The notes: generated by a model not told the origin, from the sequence alone. Shown: positions 43,614 to 55,395, numbered from the stretch's first letter. The stretch: 64,000 nt of DNA from Brevundimonas variabilis (GCF_014199945.1 NZ_JACHOR010000005.1:124001-188000), one strand, 5' to 3'. Program-made: numbers and translations.

Positions 43614-43808
43614 ATGACCGACAGCTTCAATACCCCCTCGACAGTCGACCCTCGCCTGCTGGAAGTGCTGGTCTGTCCCGTGACACGTGGACGGCTGGAC
43701 TATGACCGGGCGGCCAATGAACTGGTCTCAAAGAGCGCAAAACTGGCCTATCCGATCCGTGACGGCGTGCCGATCATGCTGCCGGACGAGGCGCGGGTCC
43801 TCGACTAG
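43614..43808 (+). CDS. Trm112 family protein
   Basis: This 64-residue protein has the Trm112p-like core: [20 protein letters not shown], then [20 protein letters not shown]. Only one of the usual zinc cysteines is present (VCPV). In eukaryotes and archaea Trm112 activates methyltransferases; the bacterial role is less clear. It is the third gene of the operon. Its TAG stop is shared with the convergent hydroxylase gene through CTAG at 43805-43808. Confidence 0.9.
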   Translation: MTDSFNTPSTVDPRLLEVLVCPVTRGRLDYDRAANELVSKSAKLAYPIRDGVPIMLPDEARVLD

Positions 43809-45058
43809 ACCGGCTCGCCCCGCAAAAGACGCGGCAGGTCGCCGGTCGCGCCGCCGGCCTCCTGCATGAAGGCCCGACGCAGGGGCCCGACGCGATTGAC
43901 CACGGCCATGCCCAGATCGCGCGCCAGCCGAACCGGTGCATGGTCGGTCGAGAACAGCCGCACGAACCCGTCGAAACCGGCCGCCAGGGCCGCATTGTCG
44001 AACCGCCGCCAGCGCGCATAGCGGTCGAGCACCAGCTCCGAGCCGATATCCTCGCCCAGCCGGACGGCGTCGGCCAAAACTTCGGCAAGGGCTGCTGCGT
44101 CCTTCAGGCCCATGTTCAGCCCCTGTCCCGCGACCGGGTGGACCCCGTGGGCGGCATCGCCGATCAGGGCGATGCGCTGAGCCGTCAGTCGGGTCGCCAG
44201 CTTCAGCCCCAGCGGATAGACGAACCGGGGCCCCTCGACCGTCGCCCCGTCCAGGAAGTCCCCGAACCGGCGCATCAGGTGCGACTGGAAAGCCTCGTCC
44301 GACGCCTTGCCCAGGGCGTCGGCAGCGCGGGTGGTCTCGGTCCAGACCAGGCTGGCCCGCCGATCGGTCAGGGGCAGGATGGCGAACGGGCCACGCGGCA
44401 GGAAATACTCGTGGGCAACCCCGCCATGGTCCCGGCCGAGACGCACGGTAGCAACGACGCCTGACTGGCCGTAGTCCCAGCCCACGGTATCGATGCCGGC
44501 GGCATCCCGCACCGTCGACCCGCGTCCCTCGGCCCCGATGACGAGGGGGGCCGTCAGGATGGCACCATCGGCCAGGGTCACGGACGCAGCGGCAGTGTCT
44601 GCCGTGACCGTGACCACGGCGGCCGGGGCCCGGACCTCGATCCCGGCGGCCGTCACGGCCTGGGCGAGGGCAGCACGGATGTGGCGGTTCTCGACCATGT
44701 AGCCGAGTGGCTCTCCACCGTTCCGGTCGCCGATCTCGGCAGCATCGAACCGGAGATAGGCCGGCGAGGCGGGCTTGGACGCGGCCCCCGGGCGGCGGCC
44801 ATCGGTAACGAGGATATGGTCCATGCGGCAGGCATGGGCCCGCAGACCCTCGCCAACACCGAGAGCATCCAGCATCCGGAACGTCGAGAAGGCCACCGCC
44901 GTCGAACGCCCGTCGAAGGTCGGAGCCAGCTGTTCGGAAAAAGGCTGGGGATCGATCAGCACCGCCTTCAGCCCGGCCTGGGCGGCCGCGAGCGCGAAGG
45001 TCGCACCGGCCATGCCGGCACCGGCGATGATCACGTCATGGGTCATGGGGGTCGTCAT
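43805..45058 (-). CDS. UbiH/UbiF/Coq6-type FAD hydroxylase
   Basis: This 417-residue flavin monooxygenase has the FAD Rossmann motif [20 protein letters not shown] (about 8-27), the second signature [15 protein letters not shown] and the FAD-ribityl motif [20 protein letters not shown]. It hydroxylates the aromatic ring in ubiquinone synthesis; which carbon cannot be told. Start ATG 45058 (MTTPMTHDV) or 45046 are both reasonable. It is convergent with the Trm112 gene and divergent from ftsK. Confidence 0.9.
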   Translation of the reverse strand: MTTPMTHDVIIAGAGMAGATFALAAAQAGLKAVLIDPQPFSEQLAPTFDGRSTAVAFSTFRMLDALGVGEGLRAHACRMDHILVTDGRRPGAASKPASPAYLRFDAAEIGDRNGGEPLGYMVENRHIRAALAQAVTAAGIEVRAPAAVVTVTADTAAASVTLADGAILTAPLVIGAEGRGSTVRDAAGIDTVGWDYGQSGVVATVRLGRDHGGVAHEYFLPRGPFAILPLTDRRASLVWTETTRAADALGKASDEAFQSHLMRRFGDFLDGATVEGPRFVYPLGLKLATRLTAQRIALIGDAAHGVHPVAGQGLNMGLKDAAALAEVLADAVRLGEDIGSELVLDRYARWRRFDNAALAAGFDGFVRLFSTDHAPVRLARDLGMAVVNRVGPLRRAFMQEAGGATGDLPRLLRGEPV

Positions 45059-45200
45059 GCCGGACTTGTCGCGCCACGGTGCCTCGCCGTCCAGTGGCAA
45101 GGGGGTCGCACGGGCAGGAAGCGGGATTGGGTAAATGCCCCCTTAACCCTGTCCGGGCAAAAAGAGGGACCAAACGCCTGCCGTCCGGAGTTGTGCCTCT

Positions 45201-47621
45201 ATGTCTGCCGTCCTCGTCATCGGCCAGCGCGCCTGGCTGAGCGCCCGGGTGATCTGGGACGCGCCCTTCATGGTGCGGTTCCGCGGCGTGCTGCAGGCCC
45301 TGCTGGCGACTCTGCTCGTTGTGGCCCTGATGTCCTGGAACCCGGCGGATCCCAGCCTGAACGCGGCATCCGGGCAGGCGGCGACCAACTGGCTGGGGGC
45401 CAACGGCGCCCTGTTCGCCGACATCTTCATGCAGTCGCTGGGTCTGGCGGCCTGGCCTGCAACCTTGATCATCGTCGCCTTCGGTCTGGCCACCGCGATC
45501 GGCGAGGCCATCCAGCAGCGGCTGAAGCCCACGCCGCTGAAGGCCCTGTCGGCGTTTGCCGGGGTGCTGCTGGTGTCCGCGGCCCTGTCGGCCCTGGCCC
45601 CTCCGGCGGCCTGGCCACTGGCGACCGGTCTGGGCGGACTATGGGGCGATGCGGTCACGGGATCGGCTGTCGCAGGCCTGACCGCCCTCCGGATCCCTGG
45701 CGGGGCCATAATCTGCGGCCTGCTGTTTGCCGGTCTGGGCCTGTGGGGCTGCGGCTATGCCATCGGCCTGAGGATTTCCGATTTCGGCGAGGCCCTGAGC
45801 TGGAGCCGCGGTCTGCGCAAGGCAGCACCTGCAGCCAGACCGCCCGCGGGCCGCGCCAGTCCCGCCAAAGCGCCCCGGGTTGCACGGCGCGCAGCGGCGC
45901 TGGAGCTTCCCGAAGACGATCTGCCCGTCGTGCCCCCGGTCGCGGACATTCCGCCATGGGACGAGACCCCGGAGGCGCTTCTCTCAGAGCCGCCGTCCGC
46001 ATCCCCGGTCCCGCCCATCGCCGCGAACGAGCCGCGCGTCGCCCCGGTCAAGGCCCCGAAAACCTCGAAGCGGGCCCTCGAGGACGAACAGCCGGCCTTC
46101 GAATTCGTCCGCCCGGCCGGAGCCTTCGACCTGCCACCGCTCGGCATCCTGTCCAAGCCGACGGCCCGGGTGGGTGGCGTCGACGAACAGGCGCTGAAAC
46201 AGAATGCCAAGATGCTGGAAGGCGTGCTGGCCGAGTTCGGGGTAAAGGGATCGATCGACCAGATCCGCCCGGGCCCGGTCGTCACCCTGTACGAACTGGT
46301 CCCGGCCGCCGGCGTGAAGCACGGGCGCGTTGTCGCCCTGTCGGACGACATCGCCCGTTCGATGTCGGCCCGCGCCTGCCGCATCAGTGTGGTGCAGGGT
46401 CGCAATGCCATCGGTATCGAACTGCCCAATGCCAAGCGCGAGACCGTCTATCTGCGCGACCTGCTGGCCTCCGGTGAATATGACAAGCCGTCCAACCTGC
46501 TGCCACTGGCGCTGGGAGAGACGATCGGCGGCGAGCCCTATGTCGCCGACCTGGCCCGGATGCCCCACCTGCTGATCGCGGGCACAACCGGCTCGGGCAA
46601 GTCGGTCGGGGTCAATGCCATGATCCTGTCGATCCTGTACCGTCATTCGCCGGCCGAGTGCCGCTTCATCATGATCGACCCCAAGATGCTGGAGCTGTCG
46701 GTCTATGACGGCATCCCGCACCTGCTGGCCCCCGTGGTCACAGATCCGAAGAAGGCCGTCGTGGCCCTGAAATGGACGGTCCGGGAGATGGAGGACCGCT
46801 ATCGCCGCATGTCCAAGCTGGGGGTGCGCAATGTCGCCAGCTACAACGAGCGGGCGCGCGAGGCCCAGGCCAAGGGCGAGCATTTCGAGCGCACGGTCCA
46901 GACCGGCTTCGACGACCAGGGTCGCCCGGTCTATGAGTCCGAAAAGATCCGGCCCGAGCCTCTGCCCTATCTGGTCGTGGTGATGGACGAGATGGCCGAC
47001 CTGATGCTGGTCGCGGGCAAGGACGTCGAAGGCGCCGTCCAGCGCCTGGCCCAGATGGCGCGGGCTGCGGGCATTCACCTGATCATGGCGACGCAGCGGC
47101 CCTCGGTCGATGTCATCACCGGCACCATCAAGGCCAATTTCCCGACCCGGATTTCCTTCCAGGTCACCTCCAAGATCGATAGCCGGACCATCCTGGGCGA
47201 ACAGGGCGGCGAGCAACTGCTGGGCCAAGGCGATATGCTCTATATGGCCGGCGGCGGACGGATCACGCGCCTGCACGGTCCGTTCGTGACCGATGCCGAG
47301 GTCGAGGACGTCTGCAAACATCTGCGGGCCCAGGCCGAGCCCGACTATCTGGACCTGATCACCGACGACCCGGATGGCGATGGCGACGGAGTCATGGACG
47401 AAGGCGGCGGGGGCGGCGGATCGGGCGACGACCTGTACGACCGGGCCGTGGCCGTGGTCACCCGCGACCGCAAGGCCTCGACCTCCTATGTCCAGCGGCG
47501 GCTGCAGATCGGCTACAACCGCGCCGCCTCGCTGATCGAGCGGATGGAGCAGGAAGGCGTGGTCAGCCAGGCCAACCATGCCGGCAAGCGCGACATCCTG
47601 GCGGCTCCGCCACCGATGTAA
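45201..47621 (+). CDS. ftsK: DNA translocase FtsK
   Basis: This 806-residue divisome ATPase clears chromosome termini from the septum. It has four N-terminal membrane helices (about 25-200), an Ala/Pro-rich linker, the motor domain with Walker [13 protein letters not shown] (about 461) and [20 protein letters not shown], and a C-terminal gamma winged helix ([17 protein letters not shown]) that reads KOPS. The region before gamma has an acidic DDPDGDGDG linker. All three regions are intact. lolA follows after 164 bases. Confidence 0.96.
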   Translation: MSAVLVIGQRAWLSARVIWDAPFMVRFRGVLQALLATLLVVALMSWNPADPSLNAASGQAATNWLGANGALFADIFMQSLGLAAWPATLIIVAFGLATAIGEAIQQRLKPTPLKALSAFAGVLLVSAALSALAPPAAWPLATGLGGLWGDAVTGSAVAGLTALRIPGGAIICGLLFAGLGLWGCGYAIGLRISDFGEALSWSRGLRKAAPAARPPAGRASPAKAPRVARRAAALELPEDDLPVVPPVADIPPWDETPEALLSEPPSASPVPPIAANEPRVAPVKAPKTSKRALEDEQPAFEFVRPAGAFDLPPLGILSKPTARVGGVDEQALKQNAKMLEGVLAEFGVKGSIDQIRPGPVVTLYELVPAAGVKHGRVVALSDDIARSMSARACRISVVQGRNAIGIELPNAKRETVYLRDLLASGEYDKPSNLLPLALGETIGGEPYVADLARMPHLLIAGTTGSGKSVGVNAMILSILYRHSPAECRFIMIDPKMLELSVYDGIPHLLAPVVTDPKKAVVALKWTVREMEDRYRRMSKLGVRNVASYNERAREAQAKGEHFERTVQTGFDDQGRPVYESEKIRPEPLPYLVVVMDEMADLMLVAGKDVEGAVQRLAQMARAAGIHLIMATQRPSVDVITGTIKANFPTRISFQVTSKIDSRTILGEQGGEQLLGQGDMLYMAGGGRITRLHGPFVTDAEVEDVCKHLRAQAEPDYLDLITDDPDGDGDGVMDEGGGGGGSGDDLYDRAVAVVTRDRKASTSYVQRRLQIGYNRAASLIERMEQEGVVSQANHAGKRDILAAPPPM

Positions 47622-47785
47622 AGGCACGTCCGGGGAACCGGAAAGCTGAACATGGCTTCATCCCGTCGCCGGAATATGGTCAGGCTGGGGTCATAGGACC
47701 GACAAGCCGCAGGGCCAGAACGTCACCGTTGACCCACGATCCCGCTTCCCGGTCCGCCCGGGACGACGGAGGAGAAAGACTGACC

Positions 47786-48421
47786 ATGAACGCTTCACGC
47801 CGTACTTTCGGCTTCGGCCTTGCCGCCATCGCGACCGTGTCCGCCCTGCCTGCCGCCGCCCAGTCCAGCCTGTCGGCCGCCGACCGCGCGACCTTGGCCC
47901 AGGCCCAGAGCTATCTGCAGAACATGACGACGGCCCAGGGCAATTTCGTCGAGACCGGCCCGGGTGGCCAGCGCCGGACCGGTCGCTTCTGGATCCAGCG
48001 TCCGGGCAAGATGCGGTTCGAATATACCGACCCGGCCGGGCTGCTGGTCGTGTCGGATGGCAACAACGTCAAACGCTATGATCCGCGCCTGAACAATTTC
48101 CAGCAGGTGCCGCTGAGCGCCACCCCGCTGTCGACCTTCCTCGCGCGAAATGTGCGGCTGGATCAGGGTGTCCGCATCGACCGCGTGACCCGGATGCAGT
48201 CGGGGGCGTTCGCGATCACGGCGCGGGACCAGGGCAAGCCGAACGAAGGCTCGGTCATCCTGGCCTTTGCCGGCAATCCGGTGCGTCTGCAGGAGTGGAC
48301 CATCACCGATGCCCAGGGGGGACGTACGCGCACCCAGCTGACCACCCTGACGCCGGCGTCAGGTCTGGATGCCAGCCTGTTCCGCCTGACCGACCCGACG
48401 CGCCGCCCGGGCCGGAACTAG
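47786..48421 (+). CDS. lolA: Outer-membrane lipoprotein carrier protein
   Basis: This 211-residue periplasmic chaperone carries lipoproteins from LolCDE to the outer membrane. The signal peptide is MNASRRTFGFGLAAIATVSA ending PAAA, and it includes SRRTFGF, a twin-arginine-like motif. The mature part has QGNFVETGPGGQRRTGRFW, GKMRFEYTDPAGLLVVSDG and the closing TRTQLTTLTPASGLDASLF, as in LolA. GGAGGAGAAAG precedes the ATG by a normal spacing. It lies between ftsK and an oxidoreductase gene on the same strand. Confidence 0.92.
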   Translation: MNASRRTFGFGLAAIATVSALPAAAQSSLSAADRATLAQAQSYLQNMTTAQGNFVETGPGGQRRTGRFWIQRPGKMRFEYTDPAGLLVVSDGNNVKRYDPRLNNFQQVPLSATPLSTFLARNVRLDQGVRIDRVTRMQSGAFAITARDQGKPNEGSVILAFAGNPVRLQEWTITDAQGGRTRTQLTTLTPASGLDASLFRLTDPTRRPGRN

Positions 48422-48486
48422 GTCACGCCGTTCCCTCTGTCGGCGCAGGCCCTTCGCAGGCTCCGATGGAGGGCGTAAAGGGGGGC

Positions 48487-49425
48487 ATGACCTCGAACCC
48501 GAATCCCCCCCTGCGTGTCGGCGTCGCCGGCGTTGGCGTCATGGGGCGCAACCACGCCCGCGTGCTGGCCGATCTGCGCGACTATGACCTGACCCACGTC
48601 TTCGACATGGATGCCGTCACGGCCCAGGGCGTCGCGGATGTCTATGGCGCGACGGCCGTGACGACGGCAGAGGCCTTTGTCGATGCCGGGCTGGATGCGG
48701 CGGTGGTCTCGACCCCGAACCGGACCCATGCCGACCTCGGCGTCGCCCTGCTGGAACGGGGCGTCCATGTGCTGGTCGAAAAGCCGATCGCCGCCACCGT
48801 GGCCGATGCCCGTCGCATGATCGACGCGGCCAGGGCCAATGACAGGGTCCTGATGGTCGGTCAGGTCGAGCGGTTCAATCCGGCGGTCGAGGCCGTGAAA
48901 CGCGCCATTGCTGACGAACAGGTCATCTCGATCCAGATCACCCGCGTCGGACCGTTCCCGCCGCGCATGGGCGAGGTGGGCGTGGTCATCGATCTGGCCG
49001 TGCACGACATCGACATCATCCGGCACCTCACCGGCTCCGAAGTGGCCGAGGTCCAGCCGCAGCTGGCCCGCACCCGTGCCGAGCGCGAGGACACGGCCCT
49101 GCTTCAGTTCCGTATGGAAAACGGGGTCATCGCCCACATCACCACCAACTGGGTGACCCCCTACAAGGTCCGGACCCTGCAGGTCGCGACCCAGGGCAAA
49201 TTCGTCGTCGCCGACCTGATCACGCGCCAGGTGACCGAGTATTTCGGCCAGGCCCCGGACGGCAGCTACCAGACCCGCGCCGTCAACAGCTGGCCCAGCG
49301 AGCCGCTGAAGCGCGAGCTGGAAGCCTTCGCCCACGCGATCCGCACCGGCGAGACCCCGGCGGTGACGGGCGAGGACGGGCTGCGCAATCTGGAAGTCGC
49401 CCTGCGCTGCCTCGGCCAGGCCTGA
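48487..49425 (+). CDS. Gfo/Idh/MocA family oxidoreductase
   Basis: This 312-residue NAD(P)-dependent oxidoreductase has the Rossmann motif VGVAGVGVMGRNHARVLADL (about 12-31), VVSTPNRTHAD, the catalytic VEKPIA motif and VVIDLAVHDIDIIRHL. The family acts on sugars, inositols or other polyols; the substrate is not determinable. The ATG at 48487 is used; an in-frame ATG 21 bases earlier also has a ribosome site. The methylmalonyl-CoA mutase genes begin 51 bases downstream. Confidence 0.9.
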   Translation: MTSNPNPPLRVGVAGVGVMGRNHARVLADLRDYDLTHVFDMDAVTAQGVADVYGATAVTTAEAFVDAGLDAAVVSTPNRTHADLGVALLERGVHVLVEKPIAATVADARRMIDAARANDRVLMVGQVERFNPAVEAVKRAIADEQVISIQITRVGPFPPRMGEVGVVIDLAVHDIDIIRHLTGSEVAEVQPQLARTRAEREDTALLQFRMENGVIAHITTNWVTPYKVRTLQVATQGKFVVADLITRQVTEYFGQAPDGSYQTRAVNSWPSEPLKRELEAFAHAIRTGETPAVTGEDGLRNLEVALRCLGQA

Positions 49426-49476
49426 CGCCCGCGTTCGGGTCTGGACCCCCGGCGCGAGTGGACGCATTAGGGGCAC

Positions 49477-50877
49477 ATGACCGAGACCTTTCCTGTCCCA
49501 ACCCCTGCCGCCTGGCGTGATCTGGCCCAGAAGGCCCTGAAGGACCGCCCGATCGAGAGCCTGGTGCATCTGGATGCCGACGGCCTGGCCGTGCTGCCCC
49601 TCTATGCCGAGGCCAATGGCACCGGGGCCCTGTCGGCACCACGGGGGTCGGATGCGGACGAACGGGCCTGGGATCTGCGGACCCGGGTGGAACGCGAGGA
49701 CCCGGAGGCCGTGAATGCCGCGGTGCTCGCAGACCTCGAAGGCGGCGCGGCCTCGGTGATCCTGTCGGGGACGGTGCTGGACGATTCCGAACCGCTGGGG
49801 CGGGCCCTGGCAGGGGTGGCGATGGAGCTGGCGCCGGTAGCTCTGGATGCCGGATTGCGCGGGCCGGATGCGGCCAATGCGCTGGCGGTGGCGGCCAAGG
49901 GATCGCCGCGCGCTCGGCTGATGTTCCATCTCGACCCGATCTCGGCCTTCGCCGGGGCGGGCGGATCACCCCGGTCGATCGGGGAGCATGTCTCGCTCGC
50001 GGCCAATACGGCGGCGCGCCACGCGGGGGCCTATCCGGAGGCGACGTTCTTTCTCGCCAGTGGCCGGGTCGTGCACGAGGCCGGAGGGTCCGCAGGTCAG
50101 GAACTGGGCTTCGCCGCCGCCTGTGCCATCGCCTATGCCCGTGCCGCAGTCGATGCCGGGATGACGGTCGAGGCGGCGCTGCGGGGCACGGTGCTCGGGG
50201 TGTCGGTGGACGCCGAATATTTCGACAGCCTGGCCAGGGTCCGGGCGATGCGGCTGATCTGGGCCTCGATCAGCCGGGCGTTCGGCCACGAGATGGTGGC
50301 ACGGATCGAGGCGCGGTCGTCGCGCCGGATGCTGAGCGAGCGGGATCCCTGGCCGAACCTGCTGCGCCTGACGGCGGCGGGCTTTGCCGGGGCGGTCGGG
50401 GGTGCGGATGCCGTTGTGCTGGACGGATTCACCCGGGCCCGGGGTCGCCCCGATGCCTTTGCCCGCAGACAGGCCCGCAATACCCAGCTGGTGCTGATGG
50501 AAGAGGCCCATATCGGGCGGGTGGATGATCCGGCCGCCGGGTCCTGGTTCCTCGACAGCCGGACCCGTCAGCTGGCCGAGGCGGGCTGGGCGGCCTTTCA
50601 GGCGATCGAGGCCGAAGGCGGCGTCATCGCGGCCCTGAAGGCCGGCACGATCCAGTCCCGCGTGGCCACCGCGCGGGCAGCGACAGTCGCAGCCTATGAG
50701 AAGGGTGCCGCCCATCTGGTCGGGGTGACCAAATTCGTCGATCCGGATGTGCGCGAGGCTCCCGTCGAAGCGGCGGCCTCCGTCACCGTCGGCACCGGCG
50801 GGGATCGATGCGAATCCCTGAGCCCTGTCCGCTTCGCCGAAGCCTTCGAGACGCCCGAGACGGAGATGGCCCGATGA
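49477..50877 (+). CDS. mutA: Methylmalonyl-CoA mutase small (beta) subunit
   Basis: This 466-residue subunit has the TIM-barrel domain of methylmalonyl-CoA mutase but no B12-binding DxHxxG motif, as is normal for the non-catalytic subunit. Landmarks are [40 protein letters not shown] and AGSWFLDS. It pairs with the large subunit to interconvert methylmalonyl-CoA and succinyl-CoA. The two genes overlap by 4 bases (ATGA). Confidence 0.93.
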   Translation: MTETFPVPTPAAWRDLAQKALKDRPIESLVHLDADGLAVLPLYAEANGTGALSAPRGSDADERAWDLRTRVEREDPEAVNAAVLADLEGGAASVILSGTVLDDSEPLGRALAGVAMELAPVALDAGLRGPDAANALAVAAKGSPRARLMFHLDPISAFAGAGGSPRSIGEHVSLAANTAARHAGAYPEATFFLASGRVVHEAGGSAGQELGFAAACAIAYARAAVDAGMTVEAALRGTVLGVSVDAEYFDSLARVRAMRLIWASISRAFGHEMVARIEARSSRRMLSERDPWPNLLRLTAAGFAGAVGGADAVVLDGFTRARGRPDAFARRQARNTQLVLMEEAHIGRVDDPAAGSWFLDSRTRQLAEAGWAAFQAIEAEGGVIAALKAGTIQSRVATARAATVAAYEKGAAHLVGVTKFVDPDVREAPVEAAASVTVGTGGDRCESLSPVRFAEAFETPETEMAR

Positions 50878-53030
50878 CCGGTTTCCCCGATTTCTCGAAG
50901 ATCGCGCTGGACACCGCGCCTGCCGGCCCGTCGCTGCCGCGCGACCCCTGGCTGACGCCCGAGGGCATTCCGGTCGCCGCCGCCTATGGCCCGGAAGCCC
51001 GCACGGGACTGGACTTCGTCGACGGCCTGCCCGGCCTCGCCCCCTATGTGCGCGGGCCCTATCCGACCATGTATGCGGGCAATCCATGGACGATCCGGCA
51101 GTATGCCGGGTTTTCGACGGCGGAGGCCTCGAACGCCTTTTACCGCCGCAATCTGGCGGCGGGTCAGAAGGGGCTGTCGATCGCCTTCGATCTGGCGACG
51201 CACCGGGGCTATGACAGCGACCATCCCCGGGTGGCCGGCGATGTCGGCATGGCCGGTGTGGCGATCGACTCCATCCTGGACATGCGGACCCTGTTCGACG
51301 GCATCCCGCTGGACCAGATGAGCGTGTCCATGACCATGAACGGTGCGGTGCTGCCGATCCTGGCTCTGTATGTCGTGGCCGCCGAGGAGCAGGGCGTGCC
51401 GCACGCCGCCCTGACCGGGACCATCCAGAACGACATCCTCAAGGAGTTCATGGTCCGGAATACCTACATCTATCCGCCGGCCCCCAGCATGCGGATCATC
51501 GCCGACATCTTTGCCTGGACGGCGCAGGAAACGCCGAAATTCAACTCGATCTCGATCAGCGGCTATCACATGCAGGAGGCCGGAGCCTCGGCCGACATCG
51601 AGCTGGCCTACACCCTGGCCGACGGACTGGAATACATCCGGGCGGGAGTCGCGGCGGGGATGGACGTCGACCGGTTCGCGCCGCGCCTGAGCTTCTTCTG
51701 GGCCATCGGCATGAACTATTTCATGGAGGTGGCCAAGCTGCGCGCCGGGCGGCTGCTCTGGGCCGAGGCGGTGCAGAAAGAGTTCAAGCCGAAGGACGCG
51801 CGGTCCCTCTCCCTGCGGGCGCACTGCCAGACCTCCGGCTGGTCGCTGGCGGCGCAGGACGTGTTCAACAATGTGCCCCGGACCATGGTCGAGGCCATGG
51901 CCGCCGCCGGGGGGCAGACCCAGAGTCTGCACACCAATGCCCTCGATGAGGCTCTGGCCCTGCCGACCGATTTCTCGGCCCGGATCGCGCGCAACACCCA
52001 GCTGCTGCTGCAGATGGAGACGGGCCTGACCCGCACCATCGATCCCTGGGGCGGAAGTTTCTATGTCGAGCGCCTGACCCATGAACTGGCCGAACGCGCG
52101 CGGGTCCTGATGGCCGAGGTCGAGGGCCTCGGCGGCATGGCTGCGGCGATCGAGGCGGGCGTGCCCAAGCTGCGGATCGAGGAGGCCTCGGCCCGGACCC
52201 AGGCCCGGATCGATACGGGCCAGCAGACTGTGGTCGGGGTGAACCGCTATCTGTCCGACACCCGAGACGACATCCCGATGCTGAAGGTCGACAATGCCGA
52301 GGTCCGGGCCCGGCAGATCGAGAAGCTTCAGAAGCTGCGCGCCGAGCGGGACGAGACGAAGACGCAGGCCGCCCTGTCGGCCCTGACCGAAGGGGCGCGC
52401 GGGTCGGCCAATCTGCTGGAACTGGCCGTTCAGGCCGCGCGGGCCCATGCCACAGTCGGCGAGATGTCGGACGCCCTCGAGGCCGCCTTCGGGCGTCATG
52501 TGGCGACCGTCCAGACTGTGACCGGGGTCTATGCCCGCGAGGCCGGATCCAATCCGAAGATCAGCCGGGCGCGCGACATGGTCGCCGCCTTCGTCGAGAA
52601 TGACGGGGGTCCGCCGCGGATCCTGATCGCCAAACTGGGTCAGGACGGCCACGACCGGGGCCAGAAGGTGATCGCCACCGCCTATGGTGATCTCGGCCTG
52701 GATGCCGTGGCGGGCCCCCTGTTCCAGACCCCGGCCGAGGCCGCGCGCGATGCCGTGGCAAACAATGTCCATGTTGTCGGGGCATCCTCGCTGGCAGCAG
52801 GACATCTGACGCTGGTGCCTGAGCTGAAGGCCGAGCTGGAGAAGCTGGGACGGCCTGACATCATGATCACCGTCGGTGGGGTTATCCCGCCCGGCGACGT
52901 CCAGACCCTGATCGACATGGGGGCGGCTGCCGTCTACCCGCCCGGCTCGGTCATCGCCGAGACGGCGATCGACCTGATCGAGAAGCTGAACCAGCGCCTC
53001 GGCTATGCCCAGCCCGAGCCAAAGGCCTAG
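50874..53030 (+). CDS. mutB: Methylmalonyl-CoA mutase large (alpha) subunit
   Basis: This 718-residue catalytic subunit has the substrate barrel ([58 protein letters not shown]) and the C-terminal B12 domain with D591-x-H593-x-x-G596, where the histidine is the lower cobalt ligand. It interconverts methylmalonyl-CoA and succinyl-CoA during propionyl-CoA catabolism. No MeaB-type chaperone or epimerase gene lies beside it. Its TAG is shared with the convergent mnmC stop through CTAG. Confidence 0.97.
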   Translation: MTGFPDFSKIALDTAPAGPSLPRDPWLTPEGIPVAAAYGPEARTGLDFVDGLPGLAPYVRGPYPTMYAGNPWTIRQYAGFSTAEASNAFYRRNLAAGQKGLSIAFDLATHRGYDSDHPRVAGDVGMAGVAIDSILDMRTLFDGIPLDQMSVSMTMNGAVLPILALYVVAAEEQGVPHAALTGTIQNDILKEFMVRNTYIYPPAPSMRIIADIFAWTAQETPKFNSISISGYHMQEAGASADIELAYTLADGLEYIRAGVAAGMDVDRFAPRLSFFWAIGMNYFMEVAKLRAGRLLWAEAVQKEFKPKDARSLSLRAHCQTSGWSLAAQDVFNNVPRTMVEAMAAAGGQTQSLHTNALDEALALPTDFSARIARNTQLLLQMETGLTRTIDPWGGSFYVERLTHELAERARVLMAEVEGLGGMAAAIEAGVPKLRIEEASARTQARIDTGQQTVVGVNRYLSDTRDDIPMLKVDNAEVRARQIEKLQKLRAERDETKTQAALSALTEGARGSANLLELAVQAARAHATVGEMSDALEAAFGRHVATVQTVTGVYAREAGSNPKISRARDMVAAFVENDGGPPRILIAKLGQDGHDRGQKVIATAYGDLGLDAVAGPLFQTPAEAARDAVANNVHVVGASSLAAGHLTLVPELKAELEKLGRPDIMITVGGVIPPGDVQTLIDMGAAAVYPPGSVIAETAIDLIEKLNQRLGYAQPEPKA

Positions 53031-54829
53031 GTCGGGCGGGCCGGGAACCGCGAAGGCCTGAGCCGGTCGGCATAGTCCGTCGGCAGGGGCGAGGGCGTGC
53101 CGGCGATCATCGCCGCCAGATGCTCGGCCAGCAGCGGGGCGAGGCAGAAGCCCCGTGACCCGAGACCGGACAGGACCCATAGCCCCGGACGATCCTCGAC
53201 AGGCCCGCAGATCGGCAGGCGATCCGGCGTGGTCGCCCGGATCGCGGCCCGGGCCTGACCTTCGCTGCCGGTCAGGCCTTTGGCCAGTTCAGGCAGGCGT
53301 GCGGACAGGGTCGCGCGGTTCCGCAGGCTGTCCTCTGGCCGGACGTCGGTCCCGACATCGTCCCGGTCGTGGGTCGCACCGTAAAGAAAACCGGTCGGTG
53401 ACGGCGCGACATAGCCGCCCCAGGCTGTGGCCATGGGCGCTATGCCATAGACCCAGTCCGCCTGCCCACGGACCGGGGCCAGTGGAAGCGAGGGCAGCAG
53501 GGCCGCCGTCCCCCAGCCGGAAGCGATGACGACGGCATCGACCTCGACCACAGCCTGCCCTCCGGCATCGCGCAGGATCCAGCCCGAAACAGCCGGCTCG
53601 ATCCGGGCAATGTCACAGCGCACCTTTTCCACCCCCTCCAGCCAGGCCTCGAGAATCGGTCGGGGCTGGATGGCGAAGGCTGCGTGCATCAGCAGGCCGG
53701 ACGCATCGACCGGCTCGCCCAGGCGTTCCGAGGCTTCGTCCGGGCCAAAAGGCACCATGGCATCCTGTTGCCAGAGGGTCTGGGTCGCGATTTTGGCGAA
53801 TCGGGCCGGGTCGCGAGGCGCCGGAGCCAGTTGCAGGACGGATTCGGCGGTCACGGCCTCCGGGATCTGGCGATAAAGGTCTCCGGCGCGTTCCAGCGCC
53901 TGCGCATGGAGCCCCGCGATGACGCTGTCTCCGGCGTCGAGGCGGGGAGTGACCAGTGCCGCAGGAAAGCCCGATGCTGCCGCGCCCGGAGCCTCGCGCT
54001 CGACCAGCAGGGGGGTCTGGCCTGCCGCCGTCAGGGCCCGGCACAGGGCGGCTCCCGCGATCCCCCCGCCGATCACGGCGACCCGTTTGGAGGGTGCGGA
54101 GGCGGGCTTCGACCCCGGGAGGCAAGCCTCCAGCCGTTCGCGCTTGCGACCATGGCCGGGACGTTTCTCGACGACGAACCCTCGCTCGTTCAGCCCCCGG
54201 CGGACAGCTCCGGCGACGGTGAAGGTCGCGATCCGGGCTCCGGGTGCGGACCGGGCGGCAATGGCGTCCAGCACGGTTTGCGACCACATGCCGGGATTGG
54301 TCGCGGGCGAGAATCCGTCGAGGAACCAGGCGTCCGCCTGACCCGACCAGCGGCCCAGAACATCGGCGGCGTCACCGACCATGAGGTCCAGCGTGGCATT
54401 CAGGTCGGGAAGGTCGACGCGATGAAACCCGGGCTGGCTGGCGGGCCAGGCGTCGAGCAGGTGTCGCGCAACGGACGCCACTTCCGGCCAGTTCGCCAGC
54501 GCCCGGGCGGCTTCCTCGCGCGACACCGGAAACCCCTCGACCGAGACGATATGCAGATGGCCGCCCGAAGGGCCGGACCGTGTCCACAGATCCAGCAGGG
54601 CGATGATGTTCAGGCCGGTCCCGAATCCGAGCTCGGCGACCGTAAAGTGTTTGCGGCCTGCCCAGGCCTCCGGGAGACTGCAACCGGCGAGGAAGACCGC
54701 GCGGCTTTCGGCCAGGCCGTCGTCGGTCGAGAAATAGACGTCGTCGAAGCGCCCGGACCGCGGCGATCCGTCATCAGCCCAGACCAGCTGGGGCGAACGG
54801 TCGGCAGGAGACGGCGCGGCTTCGGACAT
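53027..54829 (-). CDS. mnmC: Bifunctional tRNA mnm5s2U34 enzyme MnmC
   Basis: This 600-residue protein completes the modification mnm5s2U at the wobble base of some tRNAs. The N-terminal MnmD methyltransferase domain contains [19 protein letters not shown] (about 67) and [15 protein letters not shown]. The C-terminal FAD oxidoreductase has [17 protein letters not shown] (about 247-263). The ATG at 54829 ([13 protein letters not shown]) fits the family. It is convergent with mutB. Confidence 0.94.
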   Translation of the reverse strand: MSEAAPSPADRSPQLVWADDGSPRSGRFDDVYFSTDDGLAESRAVFLAGCSLPEAWAGRKHFTVAELGFGTGLNIIALLDLWTRSGPSGGHLHIVSVEGFPVSREEAARALANWPEVASVARHLLDAWPASQPGFHRVDLPDLNATLDLMVGDAADVLGRWSGQADAWFLDGFSPATNPGMWSQTVLDAIAARSAPGARIATFTVAGAVRRGLNERGFVVEKRPGHGRKRERLEACLPGSKPASAPSKRVAVIGGGIAGAALCRALTAAGQTPLLVEREAPGAAASGFPAALVTPRLDAGDSVIAGLHAQALERAGDLYRQIPEAVTAESVLQLAPAPRDPARFAKIATQTLWQQDAMVPFGPDEASERLGEPVDASGLLMHAAFAIQPRPILEAWLEGVEKVRCDIARIEPAVSGWILRDAGGQAVVEVDAVVIASGWGTAALLPSLPLAPVRGQADWVYGIAPMATAWGGYVAPSPTGFLYGATHDRDDVGTDVRPEDSLRNRATLSARLPELAKGLTGSEGQARAAIRATTPDRLPICGPVEDRPGLWVLSGLGSRGFCLAPLLAEHLAAMIAGTPSPLPTDYADRLRPSRFPARPT

Positions 54830-54868
54830 CGCCGATGCGCTTACACCCTGGCCTGCGGTGCGGGCACG

Positions 54869-54897
54869 AAAAAAGGGGCCGCCGGAGCGACCCCTTT
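54869..54897 (-). terminator. Rho-independent terminator of the first Ala-rich lipoprotein gene
   Basis: On the minus strand AAAGGGG, a short stem-loop and CCCC are followed by six T, giving a G/C-rich stem directly before the T run. It lies 45 bases past the lipoprotein stop. This is one of the clearest intrinsic terminators in the window. Confidence 0.8.
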
Positions 54898-54941
54898 CCG
54901 CGATGACCCGAGGGCCATCGTGCTCGTTCAAGCCGTAAGGC

Positions 54942-55223
54942 TTAGTTCGAGTGAGCCGGGGCAGCCGGAGCAGCAGCGGCGTCGGCAGCCGGGGCCATTG
55001 CGGCGTCGGCAGCAGGAGCCATGGCAGCAGCGTCGGCAGCTTCGCCAGCGGCGGCAGCAGCGTCGGTTGCAGCGGCGTCTGCCGTGGCAGCAGCGTCGGT
55101 TGCGGTTTCGGCGGCAGCAGCAGCTTCCGTCGATGCGTCTTCAGCTTTGTCTTCAGCGGCGGGGGTGCAAGCAACCAGGGCCAGGGCGGCGGCCGAAGCG
55201 GCCATCAGAGCGACGATGCGCAT
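54942..55223 (-). CDS. Ala-rich lipoprotein
   Basis: This 93-residue protein has a lipoprotein signal (RIVALMAASAAALALVAC, lipobox LVAC). The rest is Ala/Asp/Thr-rich low complexity with repeats such as DAAATADAAATDAAAAA and AAMAPAADAAMAPAADAA. It is probably disordered or helical and anchored in the outer membrane. The function is unknown. It has a paralogue 170 bases upstream with the same plan and MAPA repeats, and its own terminator. Confidence 0.78.
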   Translation of the reverse strand: MRIVALMAASAAALALVACTPAAEDKAEDASTEAAAAAETATDAAATADAAATDAAAAAGEAADAAAMAPAADAAMAPAADAAAAPAAPAHSN

Positions 55224-55342
55224 GAGTGTTATCCTTCAGAAGGGGGTCAAACGAGGGCATGAATCCTCGCAGCGCCAGATAACGACTTCGTGAGCCAAAT
55301 CGCAAGCTTTATCTCACGAAACCGTGATCGAGCGTGATCGAC

Positions 55343-55382
55343 GGAAGGAAAGCGACCCGGCCGGCCGTCCGGCGCGGGTCGC
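55343..55382 (-). terminator. Hairpin terminator of the second Ala-rich lipoprotein gene
   Basis: GCGACCCG (55352-55359) pairs with CGGGTCGC (55375-55382). On the minus strand the stem is followed by TTTCCTT, a broken T tract. It starts 14 bases past the lipoprotein stop. Confidence 0.65.
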
Positions 55383-55395
55383 CTGGACGCGGTTT

